Shown here: piece by piece, positions 21,476-32,465 of the stretch | How the letters are laid out: each line of letters begins with the position of its first letter | Numbering within the stretch: the stretch's first letter is position 1 | Position numbers and translations under genes: made by a program | Notes under the pieces: model-generated | Told to the model about the DNA's origin: nothing | The model's database searches: none | Seen by the model: the letters and a program-made list of their open reading frames with translations, nothing else | Assembly (NCBI RefSeq): GCF_032854445.1 | Contig: NC_088307.1 | Coordinates: forward strand, 25,673,046-25,737,045 | DNA length: 64,000 nucleotides | Origin: Liolophura sinensis | Lineage: Eukaryota; Mollusca; Polyplacophora; Chitonida; Chitonidae | Direction: 5' to 3'

Positions 21476-21980
21476 AGAATGCTGTGTTGTCATCACATTA
21501 AACATACAATCACATTAAAACAATGCAATGGGACCAGGCCCCGGGGATGCTAATAGTCCACCAGCAGAATCCCAGTTTATGCAGGAATACAAGACCGATC
21601 TCAGCATAGCTGTGATATCTTTATACCTTTTCTTGCTTCGTATCATGATATTTTGGATAATACAAATTTGGACCTTTTCGGTGTTTTAAACATGTGTTTA
21701 CGTAGTGGATTTGACGCATCGGTTATTACACATGTGTGTCTTTCCGACTTCATCAAAAACTGCTGACTACTTCTACTTCCAGGTAACTATCTTCCAATAC
21801 AATTATAGGCATATATTTGATTTTAAGAGATTCGTGATATGGGAATTTGACTTTGGATTTTGTTTCACTGGTGGACAGTTTAAACTGTGATTTGGATACT
21901 TCGCTCATTGCAACAGGTTGCATAACCTAGAACTTGTATATTGCAACAGGTTGCACATCCTTTTGTAAAAGAACAGAGAC

Positions 21981-22101
21981 AAGGCTTTCATTGTGGTCGA
22001 TCTATATTTCAACATACGTTTATGCCATCGTCATGACCATCGCATTTCCTGACGACGGCATAAATGTATGTCGAAATATAGACCTACCACAATGAAAGCT
22101 T
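21981..22101. mobile_element. Near-perfect 50-bp inverted repeat (foldback element)
   Basis: Left arm 21981-22031 (AAGGCTTTCATTGTGGTCGA at its start) is complementary to the right arm 22052-22101 (ending CCACAATGAAAGCTT) with only a handful of mismatches. The arms are separated by about 20 bp. The DNA or its RNA would form a long hairpin. It may be a small foldback/MITE element or a hairpin transcript source. A frame starting in the right arm (22068-22295) is of chance length. Confidence 0.85.
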
Positions 22102-22104
22102 TGA

Positions 22105-23430
22105 CTTTCTTCGCAGTTGCCCTGATTCTCTATTGCTTACATGGGCAGTTTAAATATTGCCGAGAAGCCAGTGTAAGTTATGTCACTACATTTGTCACTT
22201 TCGTATTCTGCCATTCACGGTTTCGTGACAATAGCAGCACTCGGCCAACCTCAGAAAAAAGAAGGCGCCTTTATGGTGATTTCTTTGTGAAATAGATACT
22301 ATTTTGTCTTTACAGACGTATATCATTTCTATGTCGATTTCTTTAGAACTGAGAACTTGAGACTGTTGAGTCCTGTGAAAGGACTATATAGGTTCTGCCG
22401 ACAGCGTTAAGCAATCTTGGCGGGCGATCTTTTCAAACCCCATGGTTGACTAAAAAGAATGTCATTGGAGTAACGCTTCTCGAGAAAAGTACGAATCCAG
22501 ATCCGGTCGTCTGGATAAATGGAGCGTCCCCTGACGAGGGTATATGGTGACACCGAGCACACCCGTAAAGACAGCATAGTCCTCATTCCGTTAAGAGGCG
22601 TGTGAACGTTTAAACGCAACAAGAGCCAACATTTGGATCGATTGCTGTTTTCTGTCCAGAGTGGCTAGATTCGGACGGTACGTAATTAAACAGGCCCTGG
22701 TAATGGCGCAAAATAAAACCCATTCTGCGCCGAGTGGACTTCTAAATTTCCCCTGAAAGGCTTTGTAGACTATAAAACCCGTGTCTGCCCCTCAGCCCTC
22801 TGGCGGTGTGGCCAGATGCCGTGGTTTATGAGCTCGATAACTCGCGTGCAACAACCATCGGGGAATACAAATTTTCCTAGGAGGGCTATTTAATCCCCTA
22901 CTCTCCGTTATCGTTTGTCTGGCTGAGCTTCGGACAGGGCTCGCGGGTTTCGCCTCATTTGTAGCGATATACATGAGCAAGCTGTTCCTACACTTGAATC
23001 GTGCATCTCTCAAGGGAGGCAAATCTGTCTGGGACTGATACCGACTGTCTCGCAAGTCTCGTTTCATCTGAGTATGACTATATAAGCTTATGATTCTGGG
23101 GAATCATTAGTTTGAAATATTGAAACAGTCGAGTTTACATGAAGCTTAAAGAAAGAAATAATCACAATCAATAAAGAAAACCGGAAGTGCAGTCTTCAAA
23201 TTTGTCCAAAGACTTACGATCATTTATATGAATATTCAGGTATGGGGTTTTCCCGAGTGAATCCTCCAACTGAGAAAAAGAATTTACCTCATCAAAAAAG
23301 ATAAAAGTAAAATGTCATATGGTTGTAGATGTAACAATTGGCCTGACAGCTGTGTCAATGCGTTGATCAAGTTGATCAAGTTGAATACAGTGACACAAAA
23401 GCATGCATTGCTATTTTAGCAAATGAAATG
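22105..23430. other. No recognised feature
   Basis: About 1.3 kb. The 22400-23070 part is somewhat GC-richer, with minus-strand frames of 71 and 91 codons (22407-22622 and 22792-23067), but no domain or splice structure could be recognised. It would be a reasonable place to look for transcripts, with no positive evidence beyond composition. Confidence 0.4.
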
Positions 23431-23431
23431 A

Positions 23432-23850
23432 AGGAAAAGAATGATCTTAGAAAAGAATAAGATACATGTACTTTCTTTAGAACATACTGTTGGCTTTGTG
23501 TGGAATTTGCTTTCAATGAAATCGTATACACACAAAAAAGTAATCTGTTCAATTTCACAGAAAATATGTTGCCTGAATGAAGCTAGAAAGTATTCTGTTA
23601 TATTGCAGCAGATTATTCTGTTAAATAGAGAAATGGAGGGAAAGAATGATCTAGAAAAGAATGGGATATTTTCTTCGGGACATAACGTTGGTTATGTGTG
23701 AAATGGGCGTTTCCATGAAATCGTACACACTCAAACAAGTCATCTGCTTAATTTTACAGAAAATCTGTTTTATCAATGAAGCTAGAATCTATTCTGTTAT
23801 AACGCAACATATTATTCTGTTAAATATAACATACGTATTCCATTAATTTA
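23432..23850. repeat. Direct duplication of about 205 bp
   Basis: Two direct copies begin at about 23432 and 23640 (GGAAAAGAATGATCTTAGAA versus GGAAAGAATGATCTAGAAAA). Both continue through matching blocks around ATGAAATCGTA, ACAGAAAATMTGTT and AATGAAGCTAGAA and end in ATTATTCTGTTAAATA. Divergence is moderate. The sequence after the second copy belongs to the palindromic family I. Confidence 0.85.
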
Positions 23851-23965
23851 ACATAAAGAGTCTATTAGACTAACAGTATGTTATGTTGAATTAGATGATA
23901 ATATTGTGTTAAAATAAGAGAATACATTTTAGCATCACTCAGAAAAACCGACTTTCTGAATCTGA
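23800..23965. mobile_element. Family I palindromic element, copy 1 (diverged)
   Basis: It shares with 32007-32235 the arrangement of TATTCTGTTA-type ends, an inner TTATGTTGAATTA block present in both orientations, and a GAATACATT..AGCATCACTCAG block followed by ACTTTCTG. It has no coding capacity. The other copy has clearer inverted ends. Confidence 0.6.
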
Positions 23966-23999
23966 CATTGTACATAGATACATGTACACCTACTGCATT

Positions 24000-25375
24000 A
24001 ACTCTTCAACGGGTTTTGATATAGACAACAATGGAGCATATCAAAGGAACTAGGACTGGGTCCGAAAAAGGATTCATGTTACAACAAGCTTAATTAAGAT
24101 AAGTAACACATGCAATTGCCTCTCTCCTGGCTAATGCATGACGCAGATAGGTAAATAGTAAAAGTGAATGGAGCACATCATATCACGATATAGGCATACG
24201 TAATATGACACAGCTTACAATATCATGCTATTTTTCCACGACACTTAGCTGCTCAGAAAAGAATGTAGAATGTTGCTCGCATGTCTCTCAGTATGCTTAT
24301 TGATGTGTGTCTGAACTGCCACTGAACTTTTTCTTGAAGCCATTCATTTCTTATACAGGGATTGCATAATCTCGAGATTTATTCATTTCATTGCTGTTTA
24401 TCGCCATACTCACGAATTTCGGGAAATCGAAACAGATGGAAACTAATCAAAGCCATTAGGAATGGACGAGAAACGGGCTTCACGTCATTGGAACCCACAC
24501 GTATAACGACGAGCAAAATTGTGTTTTTTCCCCTGGTTGTATATACATATATGTACAGCACGCAAAGTAGATTGCGTTCCCTTTCGATCAGGTTCTTATA
24601 CAAATGTATGTATTTAAATATGGATGAGTTACTGGAACATCGTTGGTTAAAGCATCAATTCTGTATTGCCGGGGGGAACTAAAGTGGCTCTCAAAATAGA
24701 TGGATTGATATTTCCAGCCGATTTTTTATATGGACCGGCCGATCATGCAATCCTGACGGCTTGACTATCTGCGCAATATAGATACCATGACATCAGTGGA
24801 GACAGTTCAAAATGGTTGTCTTGTCTCCTGCATGCGTGGGCCCTTGCTGGCTTATCGTACTGAAGCGTCGCACTCCTTGTAGACAATCGAACCATGGCCA
24901 AATGCTCGAATCCAGGTCTCGCTGGATGCTCTCTGGCTTTAAATCAGGTACTTGCCGAAGGAAGATACCTGATTTGGTTTTCTCTATGCTTTGTTTTGTT
25001 TCATTCACATACACACCAGACCGCGGTAATAAGAGCAACGGTAACAAATTCTCCACTACTGCGTTAAACATCAAATTTACTTTGGTTTACTTTCTAGGAA
25101 ACCAATAAGGAGATTCATGCCCCTTCGATTATAGAGTTTTGGTATCTTATGTTTTCCGGTTTTCATGGTGTTGGGAATCAGGAACCAAAATAGAACTACT
25201 CTTTGTTGACGTCAGTCCCAGATATACCATGTATTGCCGGTCTTGATTACTGCATACTGCTCCTCTGTGCGTGTATAACAGTTTTTTACATTTTTTTTTA
25301 AATTTAGATTTTTACTTCATTACATTCTAGCGTTTGCTGAAAACATTGCTTTTCACGTACAATATATAATAATTA
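24000..25375. other. No recognised gene; possible degenerate SINE A trace near 24380
   Basis: About 1.4 kb. TTGCTGTTTATCGCCATACTC near 24390 resembles a very decayed minus-strand SINE A end. The 98-106-codon frames at 24362-24682 and 24812-25108 have no recognisable motifs. Confidence 0.35.
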
Positions 25376-25380
25376 TATAA

Positions 25381-25416
25381 ATATATATGTATGTGTGTGC
25401 GTGCGTGCGTGCGTGC

Positions 25417-25479
<63 letters not shown>
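25381..25479. repeat. TA/TG/CGTG microsatellite
   Basis: A TATA-rich start passes through TGTATGTGTGTGCG into (TGCG)n and then a pure (TG)n run of about 60 bp. Such alternating purine-pyrimidine tracts can adopt Z-DNA and are commonly length-polymorphic. Confidence 0.97.
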
Positions 25480-25480
<1 letters not shown>

Positions 25481-25485
25481 CGTGA

Positions 25486-25590
25486 GACCGGATTTCACCA
25501 GTTACATGTGACCATTTACCAACAATCACACTGTCATGGCTTCTCTGGCTTTACTGTCTATGCTGAAGTCTTTTATATTTTGCATTATAT
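25486..25590 (-). repeat. Dispersed repeat family G, partial
   Basis: Complement orientation: GGATTTCACCAGTTACATGT, then ACCATTTACCAACAATCACACTG, then the CTCTGG/TTTACTGTCTATGCTGAAGTC part. It directly follows the TG microsatellite. Confidence 0.65.
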
Positions 25591-26164
25591 ACCCACAAAT
25601 AGCAAGACATCAAATCCTACCTTCAATCATGCGACGTACGTATCGTTTCTGTCGAAGCTCATCTGCATTCCGTGACATACATGGTAAGCATTCCAGCAGG
25701 GAATCTACAATTGTCGTCTAATGCCCATGCTATAGGAGTCAATGGCGCTGGAATTCCAAGAAAGTCTGCCAAAGTCTAACAAGTCGTCTCGCGCTTTAAA
25801 AATGTTCACATAAGGGAGTTGTTCGTCGACTGTATCTCCAGCGATATTTGGCGGCGAGAAGTCGAGCGCCTGTTGAGAAGCCGGCTGTTTGGCGTGCTGG
25901 GAATCCTGCAGACCGAGAAAGGAAGAGAGAAGGAGATAGATGATTCTTACAGACAATGATACATTCCGGAGTGTTGAATACCAGAGGTGGGGAATTCAGG
26001 CGCAATCAATACAGATACATTCTTAACCACAACAAAGTGATGTATGACAAACCTGACGCCTTAAATCCGGACGGTCGGTCTCAGATAGGCTCTTTGCCTG
26101 CAAAACATATTTCCATTTTGAAACCTTCCAGTAGTTCCAGTGTAATACAGTCCCTATGCGAGGG

Positions 26165-28390
26165 TTGGGAATACACCTTTTGTTATCTACGTTCTGAACT
26201 TTTTGGCAAAGTTGGGAATATAGTTTTTGTTATCTTTGTTCAGAACTTTTTGGCATAGCTGGGAATACGGTTTTTGCTATCAACGCTCAGAACTGTTTGG
26301 CACATTTGAGAATATGGCTTTTGTTATCTACGTTCGGAAGCTTTTGGCATTGTTGGGAATGTGGCTTTTGTTATCTAGTTTGAGAAGTTTTGGGCGTAGT
26401 TGGGAATACGGCTTTTGCTATCTACGCTCAGAACTAAGAATATGGCTTTTGTTATCTACGTTCAGAACCTTTTGGCATAGTTGAGAATGAGGCTTTTGAT
26501 ATCTAAGTTCAGAACTTTTTGGCACATGTGGGAATACGGCTTTTGTTATCTACGTTCAGAACCTTTTGGCATGGCTGAGAATACGGCTTTTGATGTCTAC
26601 GTTCAGAACCTTTTGTCATGGTTGAGAATACGGCTTTTGATATCTATGTTCAGAACAGTTTGGTTCAGTTGAGAATGTAACTTTTTTATCCACGTTCAGA
26701 GCTTTTTGGCACTGTTGGGAACATAGCTTTTGAGATCTACCTTCAAAACTTTTTGGCAAAGTTGGGAATATGGCTTTTGTTATCTACGTTCAGAACCTTT
26801 TGTCAGAGTTGGGAATACGGCTTTTGATATCTATGTTCAGAACTATTTGGTACAGTTGGGAATGTGGCTTTTTTTATCCACGATCAGAACTTTTTTGCAC
26901 GTGTGGGATACAGCTTTTGTTATCTACGTTCAGAACCTTTTGGCATGGTTGAGAATGCGGCTTTTGATATCTATGTTCAGAACTATTTGGTACAGTTGGG
27001 AATGTGGCTTTTTTTATCCACGATCAGAACTTTTTTGCACGTGTGGGGATACGGCTTTTGTTATCTACGTTCAGAACCTTTTGGCATGGCTGAGAATACG
27101 GCATTTGATATCTATGTCCAGAATCTTGTGGCACATTTTGGAATACGGCTTTTGCAGTCTACGTTCAGAACTTTTTGGCACAGTTGGGAATATGGCTTTT
27201 GTTATCTACGTTCAGATCCTCTCGGCAAAGTTGGGATTATGGCTTTTGTTATCTACCTTTAGAACCGTTTAGCACAGTTGGGTATATGGCTTTTGTTATG
27301 TACGTTTAGAACCTTTTTTGCTCTGTTGGGAATACGGCTTTTGTGATCTACGTTCAGAATCTTTTAGAACAGTTGGGAATACGGCTTTTGTTATCTACGT
27401 TCAGAGCCGTTTGACACTGTTGGAAATACGGCTTTTTTATCTACATAGGTGAGAATGAGGCGTTTGATATCTACGTTCAGAACCTTTTGGCACTGTTGGG
27501 AATATGGTTTTTGTTATCTACGTTCAAAACCTTTTAGAACAGTTGGGAATACGGCTTTTGTTATCTACGTTCAGAGCCGTTTGACACTGTTGGAAATACG
27601 GCTTTTGTTATCTACTTTCAGAGCCGTTTGGCACTGTTGGAAATACGGCTTTTGTTATCTACATAGGTGAGAATGAGGCGTTTGATATCTACGTTCAGAG
27701 CCTTTTGGCACTGTTGGGAATACGGCTTTTGATATCTACATAGGTGAGAATGAGGCGTTTGTTATCTACGTTCAGAATCTTTTGTCATGGTTGAGAATAC
27801 GGCTTTTGATATCTATGTCCAGAATCTTGTGGCACATTTTAGAATACGGCTTTTGTAGTCTACGTTCAGAACCTTTTGGCACAGTTGGGGATATGGCTTT
27901 TGTTATCTACGTACGGCACAGCTGGAAATACGGCTTTTGGTGTTTACGTCCAGAATCTTTTGGCATAGTTGGGCATGAAGCTTTTGTTATCTACGTTCAG
28001 AGCTTTTTGACACAGTTGGGGATATGGCTTTTGTTATTTACGTTCAGAGCTTTTTGGCACAGTTGAGAATATAGCTTTTGAGATCTACCTTCAAAACTTT
28101 TTGGCAAAGTTGGGAATGAGGCTTTTGCAGTCTACGTTCAGAACCGTTTGACATAGTTGGGAATACGTCTTTTTATTTTGTGCGTTCAGAACCTTTTGGG
28201 CACAGTTGGGAATACGGCTTTTTGTTATGTACGTTTAAAACCTTTTGGCAAAGCTGGAAATACGGCTTTTTGTTATGTACGTTTAGAAGCTTTTGGCACT
28301 GTTAGGAATACGGCTTTTTGTTATGTACGTTTAGAAACTTTTGGCACTGTTAGGAATACGGCTTTTTGTTATGTATGTTTAAAACCTTTA
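26165..28390. repeat. 47-bp tandem array (about 47 units)
   Basis: The unit consensus contains GGGAATACGGCTTTTGTTAT, then CTACGTTCAGAACC, then TTTTGGCACAGTT, 47 bp in total. It repeats for about 2.2 kb with 5-20% divergence, occasional 1-bp indels and shortened units of about 29 bp (near 27440, 27660 and 27740). Since 47 is not a multiple of three, a frame crosses the unit in all three phases and closes on itself after 141 bp. This gives recurring 47-residue patterns in long frames such as 26730-27272 (180 codons). Frames are broken by indels and stops, so I do not call a protein. Confidence 0.96.
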
Positions 28391-28391
28391 A

Positions 28392-28416
28392 GTCCACTCA
28401 GATGTACAGAGTGGAC
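28392..28416. other. Perfect 8-bp hairpin at the end of the 47-bp array
   Basis: GTCCACTC and GAGTGGAC are perfectly complementary around a 9-nt loop. It lies right at the junction where the 47-bp array stops and unique sequence starts. Confidence 0.6.
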
Positions 28417-28419
28417 ACA

Positions 28420-28830
28420 AGGCTCAGTGTTTTCAATTTGTAATTCAGAATTGGTTAATGTAACACTGATAAATTCTGAAACAGAAATCTAATTAAAGAA
28501 GATTGAGCCTAGTGCTCAGTTTGCAAACCAAAACTTTCTGAAAATGAAAGTTCCATCTTATTTCTTCCCATTGGTCTTACTTCAATATAGTCATTGTTCA
28601 ATGGGCATCCTGTTTGTTAAGAGGCTTATTCTAGTCTAAGGTGGGCCGGTCGTTGTTCTCATGATTTGCAAAGCGCGGTAATGTATCTCGGTGTTCATAT
28701 GATTGCGATCACCTTATGTTAAGGGTATCATGAGATCTCTGGATTAAAGGCTAACCACGACCAAATTTTTTTTCATCTTCACGAGAAAGTCTTGAAGCAT
28801 TTAGGGATTTGATGTTCGGCATCGATAGGT
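28420..28830. other. No recognised feature
   Basis: About 400 bp of apparently unique sequence between the 47-bp array and a SINE A fragment. Confidence 0.45.
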
Positions 28831-28835
28831 TCAAG

Positions 28836-28926
28836 GTTCCCACCCACCATAATGCTGACCGCCGTCGTATAAGTGAAATATGCTTGAGTAGGGCGTAAAA
28901 TACCAATAGAATAAATGAATCAATAT
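28836..28926 (+). mobile_element. SINE A 3' fragment
   Basis: The plus-oriented 3' third of SINE A: CCACCCACCATAATGCTGAC, CCGCCGTCGTATAAGTGAAA, GGCGTAAAATACCAATAGAA and an AATAAATGAA tail. Confidence 0.85.
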
Positions 28927-28929
28927 GTT

Positions 28930-29550
28930 AAAAATTGAAATTAAAAAAAATACTGTTATCATGGGCTTAGTCAAAACTCAATGTCTCATTGGATTGCACG
29001 ATAAGCTCTAATGTTCATCTATTTTGCATAAACTCAACAGCTTTCACATAGATGTTATAGCGTAAAATACAAATGTCATTGGCTCTTCATTCGACACGGT
29101 AAAGAGTTTTGATGTTAAGACTAAATCTGTTCTAAACCTATTCATCAATCAGTGTCGTGAACCTGGGCTTATATCATGTTATCTAGGTCAAATAATAAAA
29201 GTAGCACATGACACCCTCGAGGTTTCTTTACGAAGTGAAACATAATACACATGCATAAACGATACAATGTACGCTATTCCAGACATGGATCAGATTCGGT
29301 GAAACAATCTCCTCGAATGCTAAGTAGACAGTAAATGTGGATTAGTGTATAATTTATTGTCTTTCATATCGTGGAACCAGACGTTGTCTGCCATCCTTAC
29401 TGGCAGGCCAGAACCCGACAAATGTTTTCATTCCTGATTCTCGTCTTCCACGGAAACGACACTATTAGGTCGTTTGCTCGATTTATTTATTTATGTATTT
29501 GTTTGATTTATTTTGTCACCACAAACAGTGAGATTGAGGGGAATCATTTT
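28930..29550. other. No recognised feature
   Basis: AT-rich unique-looking sequence. A (TTTA)n stretch at 29481-29510 looks like a SINE tail but precedes the next SINE A core by about 50 bp. Confidence 0.45.
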
Positions 29551-29556
29551 CTGTAC

Positions 29557-29772
29557 TTTTTGATTGGTGTTTTACGTCGAACTCAGGTGTATTTCCCTTA
29601 TATGACGGTGGATGGCATTATCGTGACATTAAACGGGCAGCTCGCTGGCAGACCTTCCCACGTACGACTGGAGAGGAAGTGGACTTGAGCTCACTGCGAC
29701 CGTATTAGTGACAGGCTCCTTGGTCATTTATGCTGCATTAGCATACCAACCACTCGGCCACGAAGCCCCCGC
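29557..29772 (-). mobile_element. SINE A, diverged, with tRNA-like head
   Basis: The conserved 3' end (TTGATTGGTGTTTTACGTCG), a shortened body and a decayed head ending GGCCACGAAGCCCCCGCC are all recognisable. Several internal deletions are present. The 105-codon frame at 29371-29688 overlaps it and is not a gene. Confidence 0.82.
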
Positions 29773-29996
29773 CGATCGATTGATTGTTGGTTTAATTGTT
29801 ACGATTTGATATGAAAAATCAACTTAAGAACATCAACACGGAAACGTTTAGATGATCTTAAGTTAGGTTCTAAACTTAACTTAAACCTTCATCTCTACTC
29901 GACAGATCGTAACTGACAATCGACATCTTGCATGCTAGATCTAGAAAATGTTTAAGATCAGAGGGTTCGTATATGGATAACAATTTATGTTTTATT

Positions 29997-30090
29997 TATT
30001 TGTGCACGACCATCCACAGGTTGCTGGCAGACCTTCTCACGCACGGCGGGAGAAGAAGCCACCTTGAGCTAACCAAGCTCGCTAACCAAC
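29997..30090 (-). mobile_element. SINE A, internally deleted, with target-site duplication
   Basis: Only the tail and the middle/head part remain (GCACGACCATCCACAGGTTG to GCTCGCTAACCAAC). The conserved 3' end is deleted. TATGTTTTATT at 29986-29996 recurs at 30091-30101, an 11-bp flank match consistent with a target-site duplication. Confidence 0.78.
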
Positions 30091-30295
30091 TATGTTTTAT
30101 TAGTATGACTTATTCAGTGTATACATATCATGTTCGGCCTATTTGTAGTTCTAAATTTATCGCAGAAAAGAAAGCATAAATAATTACTATAGGACTGAGC
30201 CCTGAAAAGAGAAAATATTTTTGACGTAAACTATTTAATTCATGTTCACGATTTCAAGGGTAGGGGTAAAGCATAAAAGATTTACAGCAGGGGGA

Positions 30296-30480
30296 GAAAA
30301 ACCAGAGCAGCGAGGACAGTGTGATGATTGGCGTTAGACAACTTGTTCAATTAGGGTTTTATGCTAACTATTCATGTAAATGATTAAATAGTAGCAAATT
30401 ACACGTCCCTTAGCACCATGAGTTAAGCCGAATTATTTTTTAAAAAAGCATTCATGTTAGTTGTAATTTATTAGACGTCA
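30296..30480 (+). repeat. Dispersed repeat family G, long copy
   Basis: Collinear with 21240-21475: ACCAGAGCAGCGAGGACAGT, GGGTTTTATGCTAACTATTC, ATGTAAATGATTAAATAGTA, GCAAATTACACGTCCCTTAG and CACCATGAGTTAAG. Confidence 0.72.
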
Positions 30481-30484
30481 CTGG

Positions 30485-31100
30485 TGTAGAATCTTAACAA
30501 TGTTAACTACCTTACCCAAATAAATTTTTGGTAAAGCCATACAAAATGTGTCTGGTGACAGAAGAAAGTACTTTGTGTTCAGTCTCAATTTCTGTGGAGA
30601 AACTGTAAAGCTGGTGTTTTTATGGAGAAACTGTAAAGCTGACAGCCACCCTGGTTTATTACTATGATACCAAATGCATGTTTTCCTCACAATCCGATGA
30701 AAACGTCTTACCATCTATTTTTGCTCATATGTCGAGATATTGTCATTTCCTTTGTTGAAAATATTTCACCTTCTTGTTATGCTCACGTCGTTATACCGGA
30801 TTCTTATCGATTATTCATGTCTGGCCTCGACACGGCCATTATCTGGCGTATCTGATGGCCGATCAGAATGAGATAACCATTAGTATCATTGTCTAGACAA
30901 CGCCGAGTTTACTTCCGTCGACCCGGGAAACATACGAGTCACCTTCCGGTCATCCGTTTTACTGACTGACGGACATTTCTATAGCTAGCTATACAGTTCC
31001 GTTACAATGATATGTTCGGCTCGTGAAATCCGGGAACAAACGTGAGCATGTATAAAACTGCATAGACACATTTCGTTCTTGGGCCTATTTCATTAGGCAT
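30485..31100. other. No recognised feature
   Basis: About 600 bp with only a 78-codon minus frame (30478-30714) and a 63-codon plus frame, neither recognisable. Confidence 0.45.
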
Positions 31101-31111
31101 AGCTGTATAGA

Positions 31112-31383
31112 TTTTTTTTTTTTTTTTTTTTTGATTGGTGTTTTACGCCATACTCAAGAATATTTCACTTATACGACGGCGGCCAGCATTATGGTGGGTG
31201 GAAACCGGGCAGAGTCCGGTGGAAACCCACGACCATCCGCAGGTTGCTGGCAGACCTTCCCACGTACGGCCGGAGAGGAAGCCAGCATGAGCTGGTCTTG
31301 AACTCACAGCGACCGCATTGGTGAGAGGCTTCTGGGTCACTACGCTGCGCTAGCGCGCTAACCGACTGAGCCACGGAGGCCCC
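31112..31383 (-). mobile_element. Full-length tRNA-derived SINE A with target-site duplication
   Basis: Minus-strand reading: GGGGCCTCCGTGGCTCAGTC starts a tRNA-like head. Box A TGGCTCAGTCGG is perfect (complement of 31362-31373) and box B GTTCAAGAC is the complement of 31295-31303. A body of about 160 bp follows, then the conserved TACGCCGTAAAACACCAATC-like 3' end and a poly-A tail (poly-T on the plus strand). AGCTGTATAGA at 31101-31111 repeats at 31384-31394, an 11-bp target-site duplication. This is the best reference copy of the family, and its intact boxes suggest it is young. Confidence 0.96.
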
Positions 31384-31539
31384 AGCTGTATAGAGTTACG
31401 TGAACGTAACTACAGTGGATGGGAGTTGATGGCCTGGAACAAGACGATTCCATGGCTTGTTACGTCCGCCTAGGGGGGTTATGCTTTAGACAGCGCTGCA
31501 TCTGTCTGTTTGCCTTGTGGATAAGGTTTGCGCTCTTTG

Positions 31540-31807
31540 ATTTATTTATTTATTTATCTGATTTGTGTTTTGCCCGTACTCAAGAATATTCCACTTTTGC
31601 GACGGCAGCCAACATTGTGGTGGGAAGAAACCCGGCAGAGCCCGAGGAAACCCACGACCATTCACAGGTTGCTGAAGACCTTCTCACGTACGGCCGGAGA
31701 GGAAGCCAGCATGAGCTGGATTTGAACTCACAGCGACCGTATAGGTGAGAGGCTGTGGGTCATTACGCTGCGCTAGCGCGCTAAGCAACTGAACCACGGA
31801 CACCCAC
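31540..31807 (-). mobile_element. Full-length SINE A with target-site duplication
   Basis: Same structure as the copy 160 bp upstream, but with a (TTTA)n tail instead of poly-T. The head region CGCTAGCGCGCTAAGCAACT retains most of box A. TGCGCTCTTTG at 31529-31539 repeats at 31808-31818, an 11-bp target-site duplication. The two neighbours have different target duplications and tail types, so they inserted independently rather than by duplication. Confidence 0.96.
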
Positions 31808-32006
31808 TGCGCTCTTTGCATGTCTGCTAGTTTGCTGTCTCAATGAAACATCCCACAGCGTCAAATTATATCAACACCAGGGCCCCTCTTAGCGTTACGA
31901 GCACGTAACTACCATGCAAACCAGCAACATAGGCATTTCGTCGCCAAGTATTCATCAAGACTGTTTATTAAAAGATTTTGGGGCAACTTGAGCCGGGTCC
32001 ACCACT

Positions 32007-32235
32007 GTTGTCTGATTGATGTTAGAATGTATTCTATTAATATAACATAGTACTGTGTCAGATTCAACATAATATCCTGTTGGTCTACTCTTTATCTTTA
32101 TGTTGAATTAAGAGAACTAGATGTCTTATATTAACAGAATAATCTGTTGCGACAGCAGAATACATTCTAACATCACTCAGACAACAGACTTTCTGTTACA
32201 GTTAACAGAATAATATTTTGAGTGTAATCCAACAG
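32007..32235. mobile_element. Family I palindromic MITE-like element, copy 2
   Basis: A 29-bp inverted repeat (GTTGTCTGATTGATGTTAGA.. at 32007-32035 and its complement at 32157-32185) encloses AT-rich sequence with an inner ATTCAACATAA/TTATGTTGAAT pair. Similarity to 23800-23965 makes it a dispersed family. There is no coding capacity, and target duplications were not resolved. Confidence 0.75.
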
Positions 32236-32465
32236 TCATCGAAAAAGGGTAACGTTACTTTGCTAATGGGATTGATAGAAAACAGTCACTGAACAGTTAC
32301 GACAAATCTGGACGCTCCACAGTTTATTACGGTTCTCAGGAATTCATACTGTCCGGGTTTGAAGAGGGGGTTTATACGTCCCTCCTCTCGTCTGTTTGTG
32401 GAGCCTTGGTGACTATAAACGGTCGACAACGCCCGTCTGCACCATTTGTGGAAATGTTCGTCATT

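Noticed and set aside
25381-25479. Telomere-like repeat
   Set aside because: The repeat is TG/TGCG, not TTAGGG or another telomeric motif.
26730-27272. 180-codon ORF as a repetitive protein gene
   Set aside because: It follows the 47-bp array through its three phases and is broken by indels and stops on both sides; there is no non-repeat domain.
31295-31373. Functional tRNA gene on the minus strand
   Set aside because: Box A and box B are present, but the sequence continues into a shared repeat body with target-site duplications; it is a SINE head.
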